Source: Acanthosoma haemorrhoidale | Taxonomy: Eukaryota > Arthropoda > Insecta > Hemiptera > Acanthosomatidae | DNA: 64,000 bases | Direction: 5' to 3' | NCBI GenBank assembly: GCA_930367205.1 | Contig: OV884011.1 | Coordinates: forward strand, 87,033,474-87,097,473 | Shown here: positions 36,761-50,221 of the stretch, in pieces | Layout of the letters: each line of letters begins with the position of its first letter | Numbering within the stretch: the stretch's first letter is position 1 | Position numbers and translations under genes: made by a program | Notes under the pieces: generated by a model | The model's database searches: none | Told to the model about the DNA's origin: nothing | The model's input: only the letters and a program-made list of their open reading frames with translations

Positions 36761-37835
36761 TAAAAAATAACAACATAATATAACTAACTAATTGTTTATT
36801 AGACTCTAATCTGTAGGTTAGTGCGTCTTCCTCGTGCAGTATCTAGTTATTATTCAAATTCATGGAAAACTATTTCATAAGTATAATCAATGAATATTCG
36901 TGGCACACAAACTTCTCAAAAATCGCTATATGCCCCTTATGTCTATTCCGTAGAAATGTAATTCTAGAGAATACAAAACTTTTATTGTATGTGTATTGTA
37001 CTGATGGACAAATATTTGATAGTTCACGGAACTACAAGTACTAGAAATCAGTGGATTCCGTTAATGCTTGTAGGTTAGGAAAACAAATTTACGTAGCTTA
37101 GGAAAAGAAATCAAGAAATTTCTACTTATAAGAGCGCTTGATAGTAAGCGTACTCATTAGTGCTATTTTCAATCAAGACATAATTTAACTTCGTCATCTT
37201 TGCAGATGTTTTTTTTTTAATCTTGAAGAATTTGTGCATTTCATTTGCATGTACACATCTTTTATCATACCTTCTTATTTTATGTCTCGGCACATTGCAA
37301 ATACTACTGGTGTGAACTGGTACTGTAATATGTGTTTGTTTTTAAAGGACATAATCCAAGGATTACAGGATTCAAACAATATTACTATCTTTGTTACGTT
37401 GTGAACGTCCACACGTTTTCTACGTTTTTTTGTTTTTTACTTTACATAAATTTAATAGTGGATGCCCTAGTGAATGAAAACGAAATTTAATCAATCGTAA
37501 GCATAAATTGCCGTGCAATTACATGTCACGCCGATAAAAAAATAAAAAATAGGTCCTATTTATTTAAAGCTTAAGTAGCAATAGAGCTTTTGGAGTGCTA
37601 CATAGAAATCAGCTCCAGTAAACATTTTTACTCAATTTTTCATTTTCAGGATCAGTATGATTCATTATGACGAGACGATTAAAGACAGATTATTATCACT
37701 AGATTCACGTGGTGACCCTGTATAATATAGAATTCACGTAATTGGTTGTGATTTTCATTCATGATTTTATGAATTCCTTATTTTCCTTCCTTATTTTTTT
37801 CAATAGTTCGTAATCACCACTGGTAGAAGAAGCAA
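36761..37835. other. AT-rich non-coding DNA
   Basis: Nothing recognised beyond short frames. Confidence 0.45.
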
Positions 37836-38185
37836 ATTGAGTCAATATCTGTTAACGCAGGGGAAAATAGTTTGCTATAACTGGTGTGCAAAGCCGACTT
37901 GGCCTGGGTAGTAGGCGAATGAGGAACCGGCAGTCCTGAGGGAATATTGTACTCCAGGATCATGCTCCATTGTACGCGCGAGCGATCCCCGGAGGAGTGT
38001 CAATACAGACTAACCTATAGTGGCACTTTAGTGGACAAGAGTCAATAGAAGAAAATATTAGGAGGCTAGGGAAGCTGGGAGGGCGGGTCGATAGACTCAA
38101 GTGAAATCTAACTGGCCACTTCCGAGGGTGCCTACCCCACTGCCGCCCTTTATTGGAATTTTTTGGTACCACCAATGCCTTTGAG
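37836..38185. other. GC-rich block of unknown origin
   Basis: A GC-rich segment with a 71-codon minus frame (37960-38175), rich in Pro, Arg and Ser, and no known motif. It is probably a decayed mobile-element fragment by analogy with other GC-rich blocks here, but no family is recognised. Confidence 0.3.
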
Positions 38186-41100
38186 CTCCGCCAATAATCT
38201 ACAATTTGCGGAATGAATGACGAATCACTTAGTCTTGTTTGACTATAGGGATGACAGTATGGATTATCGAAAACGGAAATACGATTCCAGAAATTATTTT
38301 ATTTTATTTTTATTCATAAGCGTCTATCACTACTGTAGTGTTACACTTTTTACAGTATATTAATTAACTTGAGGACGTAAATAATGAAAAAATAATAACT
38401 AAGATGATTTTTAATGATTGTGAAAACAAAAATACTCTGTATTTGCCAAACCAATCTCGATCCCGAAAAAAAAGTTTTTTTTTAAGAAATATAAAAAAAT
38501 TAATTTTGTTGAAATTAAATTACTGCGATATGCTGCAACTATATTAACTGCCCGATTCCATTGTTGAATCTATATTTGAGCCAGAGAGTTTAAATGTTTT
38601 TTTAAATGAGAAATTGTGATAGTAGGATTGGCCTATAACATTTAAAGTAATAATTAATAGCCAATGAAAATGGTAGGGCCTCCGACTAGATATTGGGGTG
38701 ATTATTGTTTTTTTTGTTGTTAATTATGATAAATGATTTGTGTTTTACCGTCTTTAAACGTGTCCTTAACCATGGAAAAGAAGTGAGAATTCAAAATTTT
38801 CAATAGCTTTAGAGCCAAGAATCCTCTAAAATTTTTATATTTTAGGTTCCTTTTTTTATACTTGAGGTTGGATTTTACCGGGAAACGTATTAGCCTATTC
38901 ATATGTATTTAAAATTAAATTTAGTGACTTAATGGTTGTGGTTCTTTTTTAAGGGTTAACATCGTTATTTTGCCTCGTTTAGACTTACGGAATCGCTTTA
39001 GTAACCTTGCCGAGTCAGCTTACTTGAACTTCTATCTTTAAACGGTTTAACACTTTTAACTAATCGTTTTTTCACTAAATTTTTGCTAAAGTATTATAAT
39101 TGAGTTTACATAAAAACTTAAATTGAAATTACAGTTCACGTAAATAGCGGCACATTCTACTTATTATTAATTAAGAAATTTCAATTCATTCAATTTGGTA
39201 TAAAAAATTATTCTTTAAGAATAAGTTATTAGTAATTTAATAATTATTGACTATACCATTTTCCATTGTGGGGCTTTTATTTTTACTACATTCATGGTTA
39301 ATGCAAAATTATTCTTACGCGAATCTGGTTAAAACTGTGAACACCTTTTTAATATGATAGGAACATATTTGTTTTTGATTAATTAGGAACTTCGTGTAGT
39401 GTCTTGTGCAGTGATATTTCAGTTTTCGTTAGGGGCAAAAATGATTCATTCAAGGCATCCTTTGTTTTAGTGTTATGAAGTGATTACTAAAAACTGTAGC
39501 CAATTACTGTCAATTTTCTCTCAGAAGGGAAATGTGATTGATTTGGCAGACTGCTGACTGTCAATGAATGAAATTGCACATAAAGGTGGATCATGAATGA
39601 ATTGAAAGAGATTTCTCTGTCAAGGAAGGATCTGATCCACTCGTGGTCAGATGTTCATCGTACTTCAGGCGTGATCCTGGTACTAGTTTATGCAGGGGCC
39701 CATTGGCCATATTTCCGATATACTGTATGGATATTATATTATTATGTTATTTTCTTTACGACCTGCCGGTTTACGAAGAGAATTATATATGTAAATAAAC
39801 AAAATAAACTACCCTGATTGTGCCAGAATGAAAGGAAAATGGCTTCGGGCTACTTATAAGCGACTCATAAAGTGAATAGGTCAAACTGACTTTAACCCAG
39901 AATACGATATAGTTAACTGACAAATTAAAATTCATAAAAATTTCAGAAGAACGTTAAACATCTATCTGACCAGACACTGTCTGACCTAGTATTGTAGCTC
40001 CTTGTTGTAGTGCCTCATGGCGTAATACCCTGAGATCAAGTTTTCGTGACCAGTATGAGGTGCTCCCTCGAGGATGTTCAAGCTAGGGCTAATCCCAGAG
40101 GTAACGAGAGCGATGGAGGTGTGAGTGATGGCAGTAAGTTGTCTAGTGGTACTTTTTCCTTTAGCGCGCGAAATATGCCATTCATTTCAAGGAATTTCCA
40201 GACAATCACTGTATATTCAAAACAAAATTGTTAGCACATACTAAAAGAGAGAGTCGTTGAGTCAGCCACAGATTTCTAGTGTTCTGAAAAGTCAGAATAT
40301 TTTTTTTTTTTTTTTTTTAAAGAATGTATTATTATTTACATTCTTCATTGTGCCATAATTACAATCAGCCTTTTATAAGGCAATAATAATACAGATAAAT
40401 GATCTCATCAGAATATTTAAGGTCCGAATTGAAGTCCCGTTCATACCACTGGCTCACCATTTGTTTACTAGTGTTTTTTTTTCGAGGGTGGATTAATAGC
40501 GAATTGGTGAAAATATTTGCCAACTTTTCAGTTGGCCATCGCTGATTGCATTTACCGTGCTTCTTGTGCCAATCACACATTTTTAATTTGATAATGGATT
40601 TTATGTTCTTTGCTGCTTTAGACTTAAGTGTTTTATCGTTGACTTCGTAGTGTATGTTCTAGAGAATGCAACTAATTCTTTGTTTATATCCTTGTCAGAA
40701 GTATTCAAGTATTTGTCCAATTATTATCACATCGAGTGATTATAATAAGCTATAATCTTCTTTGTGTGTGTTTTGTCTTTAAGTGTATTTCTTATAAGTG
40801 GTTTTGTTAATAAGTTATTTGCCGTGTTTTTATGACTAGTGTGGAGTCGAAATACAGTTAACGAAAAGACTGTTCAAAGTGGTTATTATCATGATAGCTT
40901 CTAAAAAAAAAAATGGCAAAAGAACCTGAGAATTCGCTGAGGTGACCAGAAGGGGCTATGATATAGAATAATCATCAGAGGCTTGAATCCACTAGGTATA
41001 AAAAAAAGTACCGTTAAATAGAATCGTCAAATTTTCCCGTGACTTTGACCCGTAGAATCAAGAGGTTTAAGGATGTAAGGCAATTAAATGCAAACCACCA

Positions 41101-44100
41101 ATAATTGATATTCTTCACTTAGTACAACGTATTCCACAGACACCCCACAGAACCTTTAATTGAATATGTCTAGCCGTACCCTTGTGCACTGTTTCACGTA
41201 TAAATCTAATATATGTATCATGTGCTGTACCGTCTCAAAGTTTCAACACTTCGTTGAGTACTAACATTTAGAGTTTTGTTGCCAATTGGCATTATTTCAA
41301 CTTTCGAATTATTGATAGATCGTACTTAAGACATCCCTGCTTATCCGTGGCCGAATAATACAGGTGTACTTATATAAACGTCAAAGCAATCTAAAGCTCG
41401 TCCTTGACTTTAATTGATAGTCATACTAAGACAAAGGCGAAGAAATAAATTTAGTCTTCTTATAGAGAAACAGGTGGTAGTTTCCGACGGTGAAACGTAG
41501 ATTCTTATATCTTTGGCCAGGAAGCATCTATTAGAAAATCAATTATCTCTAAACAAGTCCTCTAACTAATGCCCTAAACCATTAAGCATGCTAATCTAAT
41601 CAGCCAATTGGGATCATTAATCTAATAATTAATTCAATGCGATCTAGTTATTGCAAGTATTTGATTAACATTTGACCCTGATTGATTTATATATATAATT
41701 AATATAATTTAATTTTCAGTTAAAAAATACAATATTGGATATAATTGGAACGAAAAGATCATTAATATAATAAGCTACTAAAATTATATAATAATATTTA
41801 TATTTATAATTTTTATTTCTTCTTCGGGTAAATGAACGTAAAATGAAATGTCTCTAGCTTGAAAAAAGGGCTCACAAGTACCAGGGAATACGATCACATA
41901 CCCAGGCAAAAGACGTTCGAAATTCGAAAAAATGAAATAAAATGAACCCTATTAAAAAACAGAGAAGAGTTCAGCTGAATATTTTAAAATTCAATATGCC
42001 TGTTCTGTTAACGATATCATGTCAAACGTAACACCTTTCAAATGCAGCACAGGTGTTACTCACAGCCGTACTTTACATTAAAAAATAATATTATAAATTT
42101 ATTAGCTTATTATATCACATTTAATAGGTTATCAAATTAATTAATCCTAAAATTATCTAATTCGCCTCAAAAAAACCTACAAATCTGAAAATTTAATTTG
42201 ACCTCTCGCATTTTATTGAAACTTGTTGAAGCAGGGATCATATACCTTAACATCAATCAGGATATATTTTTATCTAATCCTGTTTTTATTAAATCAATTA
42301 AAAAAAAAAAGTAGATAAGACGGAAAAAAACGTAGGCTCAAAGGATAAGACTGAATGAGAAACGATTAAGGAACAGTGGAGGACGGATTGTCATTTCACG
42401 GTATCCGTTTTTTATTCTCCGTGTCAGGAATTAATTCTAGATCGTGAAACGTGACGTACGTTGAGTATTTTCATGAGTACGCTTAAAGTATTGACAAGGG
42501 ATATACGTATATGGACCCAATATCAAGTTTGTACTGGCAAACCCGGCGCCATATGCTACCTCACTGCAATAACTGCCAGACAATACAGGATTGCCTAACT
42601 AGCCAGCGGCTCAATTTCACGGCGCATGCTAGATCCGACGGTTGATTTCACTTTATCTTGTGGATTTGGACCTATGAAACTAAAGAAATGGTTTAACGTT
42701 CTGCCTTGCTCCTGTACGATGGAAATTGGTTAATAAGAACAGCTCACACTTCATAGCCTAAATACTTCCCTACGCCTTAAGCGAAGCTGGTAGATAGATC
42801 TGCTGAAAATAATAGCTGACCTTAAATGCAATTATAGGGAGGTATTTATTTATTTATTATTTACCGCTCGTTAGATAGTTGTTGTTTCACCTTATAGTCG
42901 GTAATTAATTAGAGAATGTGGAATATATATTTGTATGTGTATATAAATATATATAATATGCTAAATATAATATAATGCTAAGAATCTGTTTTATGCTTAA
43001 TTTATTTAATTTGTACATCAAGCTGTTAGTTACACATGTCCATATTTTATTGAAATGTAATATATAGTTTAATGAACTTGTAACGATGAGCTTATTATAA
43101 TAAAAAATAAATTTAATAATATGCCTGTAATAAGAAAAAACGGAGTGTTATGTGAGCAGGCATAAAGTATTAAAACTAAAAATTATTTACAGTTATTGTT
43201 GGTGAAAATCTAAAGCTTGAAACTGGAAAATGTAACCGTGAATTTCTATTCTTAGTAATTTAACACTTCACATATTACATAAAGTTGATTTTAGCATCAT
43301 CTATTGTGGCGTTGAAATAATCTATGCGTAAATTCAAAAAAGTAATATACGACGTGATCAGCACTTATTTTGTCAATCGTGTGGCCACACACTTTTAAGA
43401 TTCAAGCTTAAGACGCCAATGAACAAGCCATTTTTTTCTAAATCGTCAAAAATTACGGAGTGAAATCAACCAGGCGGTAAGCAGGAAGTTGCTGACCAGA
43501 AAAGATTTAAACAGGAGCATCATGGTGGAGAACCTGTGATTTCCTGATTAGTAATTTGATAATTATGAAGCATCTAGCTTTCATTACAAATCCTTTTCAT
43601 AGCGAATATACATAAAAACTTTGAGTTTCATTTGTTTATTTTATGAATCCAACCTAATTTACTTAACTTTAATTTAACAGAAAGACCCCGTTTTCTCACT
43701 TAGTTGTGATTATCGAGTACGAAACAATAAAAAACTTTTTTGGCCCCATAATTGTCCTGTTTAATTAGTTATAAATTTAAAAAATAACTCTCTAATTTTC
43801 CATTCGTATTAAGTATAACACTAAGAATAACGGAATTACTTCCAAGTAGGTAGAGATTAATTTATCAATTATATTATTCGCGACTAGAGAGTGATTTTAT
43901 GTAGTATGGTTAGCGAACATACAAAATAGAGTAGTTTTTATTAAAACTGTGTTATTTATTTCAGGACAAACTCGCAAATATTTAAGTATAATTTAAATTT
44001 AAAGGAAGGCTGGATTGCTTTCCTCTTCTGCAATAATATATAAAACAACATAATCTCAATTTTTTACCTAAACTTTTAAATATTATTATTGAATTAAAAA

Positions 44101-44252
44101 TATTTTTTTGTTATGATATTTTAATAGCTGTTATTTTTTATTGCTTCATGACTGATAGGAAAAACAAACTTAGTAGATACCTGTCGATAGCAATGAAAAA
44201 CTAATGGATATTCCGAGTTTACTCAACTGCAAACTCATTACTAATAGAAAAA
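38186..44252. other. AT-rich non-coding DNA, about 6 kb
   Basis: Short frames only, none with a motif. A T19 run lies at 40300-40318. A GC-richer patch at about 42530-42640 and another at 40025-40150 are unexplained. This is the emptiest long stretch of the window. Confidence 0.45.
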
Positions 44253-44567
44253 ACGTGACAGTGGGAGTCCTAGCAATGGCCAGTTTCTTCGATAGTGTCA
44301 TAAACGTCTGTTTCTCTGGCGCTCTGGGTCAGCCTCCTCTGGCTCGTCTCCGGTGACGCGAGGAGTATGGAGGATTCCCAAGACTTCACTTCCTCTTTCG
44401 CATGCGAGGAAGGTGACAACTACGTGGATTTGGGAGATGTCTGGGCTGTTGGTAAATACTGTATGAATGAGCCAGTGAATGAAAATTATAATTATAGTAT
44501 GAATGAGAACATTTATCACAACTACTTATTGCCTTATAAGACAGATCGTAATTTTATCACAATAAAG
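44253..44567 (+). mobile_element. Jockey-type element, 3' tail only
   Basis: The block begins acgtgacagtgggagtcc and continues with agcaatggccagttt, the GC-rich ggtgacgcgaggag segment, gaggaaggtgacaac, gtatgaatgag words and a final attgccttataagacaga with an aataaag end. The same order of words is found in the copies at 48.05, 50.2 (minus) and 55.4 kb. It is therefore a severely 5'-truncated copy that holds only 3' untranslated sequence. The 73-74 codon frames across it are not genes. Confidence 0.8.
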
Positions 44568-45744
44568 CTGAAAATTCTTACTGTATTGTGATTACTGTTT
44601 TGTTTAGATAGAACAAATATAAAATTTTATGGCGTGAAAGCAGATAAATACTGCCAATGTTAATATATATATATATACATATATGAATATAAACAGATAA
44701 CAATCTAATAAAAAAAAAAACATTTCTAGATTAAACTATGTTTTCTCAAATGGAAGTGGACCCCAATGTGGGTGAGGCCCCTTATTGAGTCCCGATTCTG
44801 CAAGTATATTTATTATTTTTGGCCAATAATCAAAATTATGTCGTGTGACCAGGGCCACTTAGCTCAAGGACAATACCTTTGCTTTAGACATTCTTAAAAC
44901 ATGAGCATATCCTTCAATCGGCCCTCGTCTTCTTAAGAATAATATCCTGCCAACCATACAGTTGCGCCCCCCCCCCTCCTGCCTAGTCGGCCACAGGGCT
45001 TTTGTTCTCGCTATGACACTTGCCAGATATGATTTATCGTTGGTATGTTTAATAGTTAAAAACGTTAATAAATGTCTTTCCATGCACTGTAAAATAATTA
45101 TAAACGTTAAAATAATCGGAATATATTACCCTTGTTGATGAGCTATAGTAATGCAAACACAATCTCGCCTTCTGTACGATATGTAAATCGTTACAAGCTA
45201 ATTTGATCGTTGAGTAAAGACTGTAGTTTAAAAATGTACGGCTAGCATGTATTCCTGGTACAATTAAGAGGTGAATTCATGACGTATCGTTTGGTTTTTT
45301 TTTTTTTTATGTAATTCAGCAATCCGTTTATTTCGGTAAAGATGTTCAATGTTTATGTGTTTCAGGCATGTGTTTCTTGAGTACAAAATGGTTTGGAGTA
45401 TTCTAATCGGCAACAAAACTTACATATTAAACACTTAATACTAATATTATACTTAAGCTTATACGCTGACGCCATCTCACAAACTTCAAAGGTCGAAGCG
45501 ATTTAGTCTATGTTATTATGAACCGGCAATTCTCTAAATTTTTATGGTTTATTGACAAGATAGAGAATCATTTATTCTTCCTCTCACTAATTTATATTGA
45601 ATCAATTAGAAATAAGTATTGACAAGTTATAATATCCTGTTTATTTTTGTTGAGTGTTAGTCTGTGTGGGCTGAACCTTGGTATTTAGTTTTTAGCCGAT
45701 TCCATTAGTTAGATTGATGATATAGATTTAAATTGATCCCTATT
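44568..45744. other. AT-rich non-coding DNA
   Basis: Holds a C run with GC-richer flank near 44960-45000 and a short T run near 45295-45309. No gene. Confidence 0.45.
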
Positions 45745-45999
45745 CAAATAAAAAAAATAAAATTTTTATTTTATAGCAACTTATGTTTCGTTCTTTTTTG
45801 TTTGAGAGAATCAGTGTTATTACACATCTCTCATTTTGTTGAATTTTTTTTTAATTTAGTAGATATTGCAATCTTTAAGCGTTTCAGTTACTTTTGTGTA
45901 GCGACGGTTCTTAATGATTCGCATTACAATGTGTTATGTCAACCTCTTAATTGCGAATATTTAGAAGTTCCTCTCTTCTCGCTCCAGAAAATATCTACT

Positions 46000-46775
46000 T
46001 GTTTCCATATTTGAATAATAAACTTAAGACGTCAGTAAGAGTGGGAGAAGCTGCTAGTGTACGAAACATCCACAGGCCCCAGATTGCGTTCCATGGGGGG
46101 GGGATGCAACCCCCACCATGGCTGGCCTGCCTATACAAGCAGCGAGAATGGCCGAAGTCCCAAGAACGTACAGAACCGGCACTTGGAATACAGCTCTCTC
46201 TCTCTCTGTACTGGTGGCGCTTGCTGCTCCCAAACCATGACTTTCTTATTCAACTACCTATAATACTCCTAGCCTCGCTATATTTTAGTCCGGCGTTGTC
46301 AGTCGTCTTGCTAAAACTAGCACCTCCTTGGGAGAGGCCTCTCCCTCACGGACAACGGTTGCCGTGGCCCTGCAAACTTTACCTAGTAGCGTCTCCCACG
46401 GCAATCCAGTATGCTTCTCACCGGTTCACACTCACCTTTGGGATCCGGACGGTTTTCGCCTACCCTTAGACACTGAGTGTGAATTCGTGGTCATTCCAAG
46501 ACCACATAAACTACCTACAAACCTACCCTGTTCCTCTTCTACTGAACATAGTGCACTGTCGGGGCACACCTTCTAAGATCTTATGGAGTCAGATCAAACA
46601 GAATTAAGCTGCCCGCTGAATAGGCCGCCAGGAAGGGTGAAAGCCACAGGTCCACCCACTATTATCTCTTTCTAGACGCTTGCCGGACAGTGGCTAGAGG
46701 TTGCAGCGACCCTAGCCCGCGGTGGGCGTCTTATCATCACCTTGGGGACAACATTCATATCGCTGAACCCGACAC
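46000..46775. mobile_element. GC-rich insertion in the 660-bp array, probable retroelement 3' part
   Basis: GC-rich DNA splits the first array unit: array sequence stops soon after 45930 and resumes at accatgttttggattct (about 46774). Its minus strand contains GCAGCAAGCGC beside a GA repeat, an arrangement also found at the tail of the R1-like element at 12.36-12.40 kb. The 172-codon plus frame at 45951-46469, the longest in the window, straddles the insertion edge and has no domain. It is not supported as a gene. Exact ends and target-site duplication were not resolved. Confidence 0.45.
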
Positions 46776-48039
46776 CATGTTTTGGATTCTATTCGCGGTT
46801 TTACATGTGGATCTCCATTATATGACATTTTTTCAAGTTCATGTCATGTCATATAATACAGTTATGTTTTTCATTCTTTCTAATTCATATTGAATTACTA
46901 ACTGAATTTATGAGGTGTAGCCTATTTACGCTATTCTATATAATTATGTTAAAATCGTGTATTTACAAAAGATTTTGATAGTGTAAAAAATAAATAATAA
47001 CCTACCTAATACGAGAAAATCTTTATTGGTAATGAAATTTAAAATAATCTTTAAGGTCATCAATAATAATCAAAGATTATTTTTAAGTAATGCATAGATT
47101 TAGGCCCGTACCACATGGTACAGAAAATAAATTATGCCTGGAGTTGTGGAATCCGTAGTCTAATAAAAACAGTCTTTGTAAGTATATCGTTCTATGAGAT
47201 GTTTTACTATATTTACTTGTCTCCCATTTTGATGGATTTTTAAAGCTATCGTTTTGTTTAAATGTAATCAGTTTGAGAAACGACCAATTCCTAGATTTTG
47301 AGAACTTGTAAGTCATAGCAACTTGCAAATACTTTTGTGTAGTGACGGTACTTGTTCTTCTAATACGCATTTGTATGTTTGGAACCTAGATTTTTGATCA
47401 CTATTGATATATGTGGTGTTACATGTGGAACTCCATTATGTTGTTGGTACCATAAAACTTCATTTAGGTTTTCGTTACAAATTTATATTGAATTACTTAC
47501 TGTATTTTTAAGGCACAATAATAATTTGTATGTCATTATGTATTTCTGTGTTAGGACAGAATGCTTACAACATATTTCAGTGACGGGAATAATAAATAAG
47601 AACCCACTTGATTCTAAAACAATTATTTTAGTAAATTTAAATCATATTAGTCTTAAGGTTCATTATAATAAAATATTCTTTTTGGGGCAATGGATTGGTT
47701 CAGGATATCCTTGAAATGATTAACAATTTTAACAGAAAATCTTTTTAGCCTATTTAAATGGTTGTATTGTCTAATCCCTACACAAATTAAAACATTATTC
47801 AATTTCCATTAACCAACGCATGTTATTTTATGAGTGCATGTTGTTTAAGAGAAGGTTTATTCTATTTACCAATCTCACATTTTTATGGATTTTCCGAACC
47901 ACGATTTTTGTTAAAATTCGAATCAATTTGAGAAACGATAAATTAGTAAACTTCTGAGGATTCGTATATTATTGTGATTTGTATTACGTTTGTCCAGTGA
48001 TGGTACTTGTTGACGATTTTCATTTCGATGTTTTGTATC

Positions 48040-48548
48040 CTATATTTTTTGAATCCTGTAGCACAGTCAATGCACTGCGCCACTCATCCCTATAATCCTC
48101 CTCGGAGACTGAAACGGCAGTGGCCTCGTGACCTGCTATAAACGCGTAACAGTGAGAGTCCTGGCAATGGCCAGTCTCTCCAATCATGTCCTGAGCGTCT
48201 GTGGCTCTCGCGCTCTTGGTCAGCCTCCACTGGCTAGTATCCGGTGACGCGGCTGACGGAGGAGCGTGGGGGACTTCCCAAGACTCCGCTTTCTCTTTGC
48301 GGTGGATTTGGGGGGTCTCTGGGCTGTCTGTAAATATTGTATGAATGAGCGAGTGAATGATGAACTGTAAATATTGTATGAATGAGCGAGTGAATGATGA
48401 ACTGTAAATATTGTATGAATGAGCGAGTGAATGATGAACTGTAAATATTGTATGAATGAGAGCATATATCTTAATTACTTATTGCCTTATAAAAGGCAGA
48501 TTGTAATTATTGCACAATAAAGGAAATTATCTATCTATCTATATTTTT
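48040..48548 (+). mobile_element. Jockey-type insertion with 10-bp target-site duplication
   Basis: The 10-mer ctatattttt stands at 48040-48049 and 48539-48548, flanking a 489-bp insert. The insert starts inside ORF2 and reads NPVAQSMHCATHP then NPPRRLKRQWPRDLL and stop, the same C-terminus as the copy at 55.0-55.4 kb. It then continues through the shared 3' tail to attgccttataaaaggcaga, gcacaataaag and a short (tatc)n tail. Removing it restores the continuity of the surrounding 660-bp repeat unit, an independent proof of insertion. Confidence 0.85.
48328..48460 (+). repeat. 37-bp tandem repeat in a jockey 3' tail
   Basis: Units beginning ctgtaaatattgtatgaatg start at 48328, 48365, 48402 and 48439 (the last partial). 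The first three are identical. The other copies of this tail carry only one or two diverged units, so the repeat expanded in this copy or in its source element. Confidence 0.9.
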
Positions 48549-49600
48549 GGTTCGCCATATGGAGCTCCATCGTGTAATAAAGCTTCATTTATGTTTTCCT
48601 CACAAATTTATATCGAATTACTTAATGGGTTAGATACAATAATCCTATAACATATAATCTATTCTGTATAGCCATGTTATAATTTTATTTTTGCGACACA
48701 ATCCAATGTTGGAAAAAAAAATTAAGAACCCGCTTAATTCTAAAAAAAACTTTTTTTTAATTGTAAATTCAATTAATCTTAAAGGTCATTTTACTGAATT
48801 GTTTTTAGTTGCAATGCATATATTAAAGGTATCCTTCACATTATTAGCAATTTTGTAGGTACAGAAAATATTATGAGAATGTTTCATTGCTTATATTGCG
48901 TAGTGGAATCTCTGCTCAAATAAAAACATTATACAATTTTGATTCATCAACGCATGTTTCGTTTTATGTGAGCTTATATTGTTTAATACAAGTTGTATTT
49001 GTAATTGACAATCCCCTATTTTAATGGATTTTGTAAGCTACTATTTTCTAAAAGTATAATCCACTTTGAGAAAAGGACAATTTTTTGAATTTTGGGGACT
49101 TGTAAGTCTTTGAGAATTACAGTTACTTTTGTCAAGTGACGGTACTTGTTAAAGATTTGCTTTCCCATGTTTTAGATCCTACCATGTTCTTTATATTGGT
49201 TTTACTTTACATGTGAAACTCCATTATGTTGTTGATTTGATGAAACTTAATTTATGATTTACTTACAAACTTTAAAAACTACTTTATTTATAAGATAACA
49301 TAATGCTTATTCTTTATAGCTATGTTCTACCAGTATATTTACAAAAAAATAGTAAGAACTCACTTAATAGGAGTAAAAAATGTTTATCTAAATTAATTTA
49401 AAATAAACTTTAAGGTCATTTTAATCAAAGATTTTTAGTTACAACATATAGATTCACGAATTTATGGATTTAGGAGGAGTTGTAAGTCTTAGAGATTTTT
49501 ACTTAATTTTGTGCAGTGATGGTAATTTTTGATGATTCGCATTCTTCTGTTTTCGATCCTATGTAGGTTTTTTACTTGTGGAACTTTATTATGTTATATT

Positions 49601-50221
49601 TAATTTCTCTCTTGGCCTTCTACTTTTTGTATTCCTGATTATTTTTGGACTGTTTCTGTACTTCCATATTGGCAGGGATACCCATCTTGCATATCTTTGG
49701 TTTTCAGGTCCAATGTGAAGAGAACAAGAAGCATCCCCACGTTAGGTGTTGCCGTATGAAACATGTAATTTTACTTATCCTCCCTATTTGTGACTTTTAT
49801 TTCAATTTTCATTCTAGCAGGTGACTCATCTGTTTACTGTTCAAACTCGATTAATTTTCTATTTTTGCATATTATGAACAGTCCGTAAACTCTCAGATCT
49901 TACGTTAATGCTGTTCTTAACATTATAAATTGATATTTCCCGCTTATTGTTATTGTATCTTTATGTGCGTAAAATATTAATATCCGGCCTTTATACTATT
50001 TTTTTAGTTTTAACTATGATTTGGTAGCAGTAGGTAAGTATATATAAAACATATGTTTTAGGGCATATTTTTTTTAATTTTCTTACATTATTACAAATTG
50101 TGGGCTAAGCAGTCATTTAGTCATATTCAATAATCGCCCCAAATAGAGCTCTTCCAATGGGTCATCAAAGATGGGATCTCGGTTTCGGGAGCGTTTATCA
50201 CCGCACTGTCTATGTCCATGT
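49601..50221. other. AT-rich non-coding DNA
   Basis: Nothing recognised. Confidence 0.45.

Larger units (their letters stand above)
45745..49600 (+). repeat. Degenerate tandem array of about 660-bp units, interrupted by two insertions
   Basis: An anchor like tttgtgtagtgacggtacttg recurs near 45893, 47337, 47992, 49136 and 49513. Between anchors the same ordered words recur: tggatcctata, acatgtggaactccatta, aaatttatattgaattactt, aagaacccacttaattct, cttaaggtcattttaat, aaaacattattcaattt and tttgagaaacga. Raw spacings are about 1440, 655, 1144 and 377 bp. After removing the GC-rich insertion (roughly 46.0-46.77 kb) and the jockey tail (48050-48538) the first three become about 600-670, 655 and 655. 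The last unit is internally deleted. Divergence between units is high, so the array is old. No frame is conserved between units, which argues against a gene family. Confidence 0.75.

Noticed and set aside
44298..44591. 73- and 74-codon frames on both strands
   Set aside because: They sit wholly in the untranslated 3' tail of a jockey-type element.
45951..46469. 172-codon plus frame, the longest in the window
   Set aside because: It crosses the edge between array DNA and the GC-rich insertion, has no domain, and is low in sequence complexity in parts. A chance frame in GC-rich DNA is more likely.
47379..47714. 111-codon plus frame
   Set aside because: It lies inside one unit of the 660-bp array, and the other units do not keep the frame.
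48220..48465. 81-codon minus frame with repeated peptide units
   Set aside because: The repeat comes from the 37-bp tandem repeat in the jockey 3' tail, read on the wrong strand.
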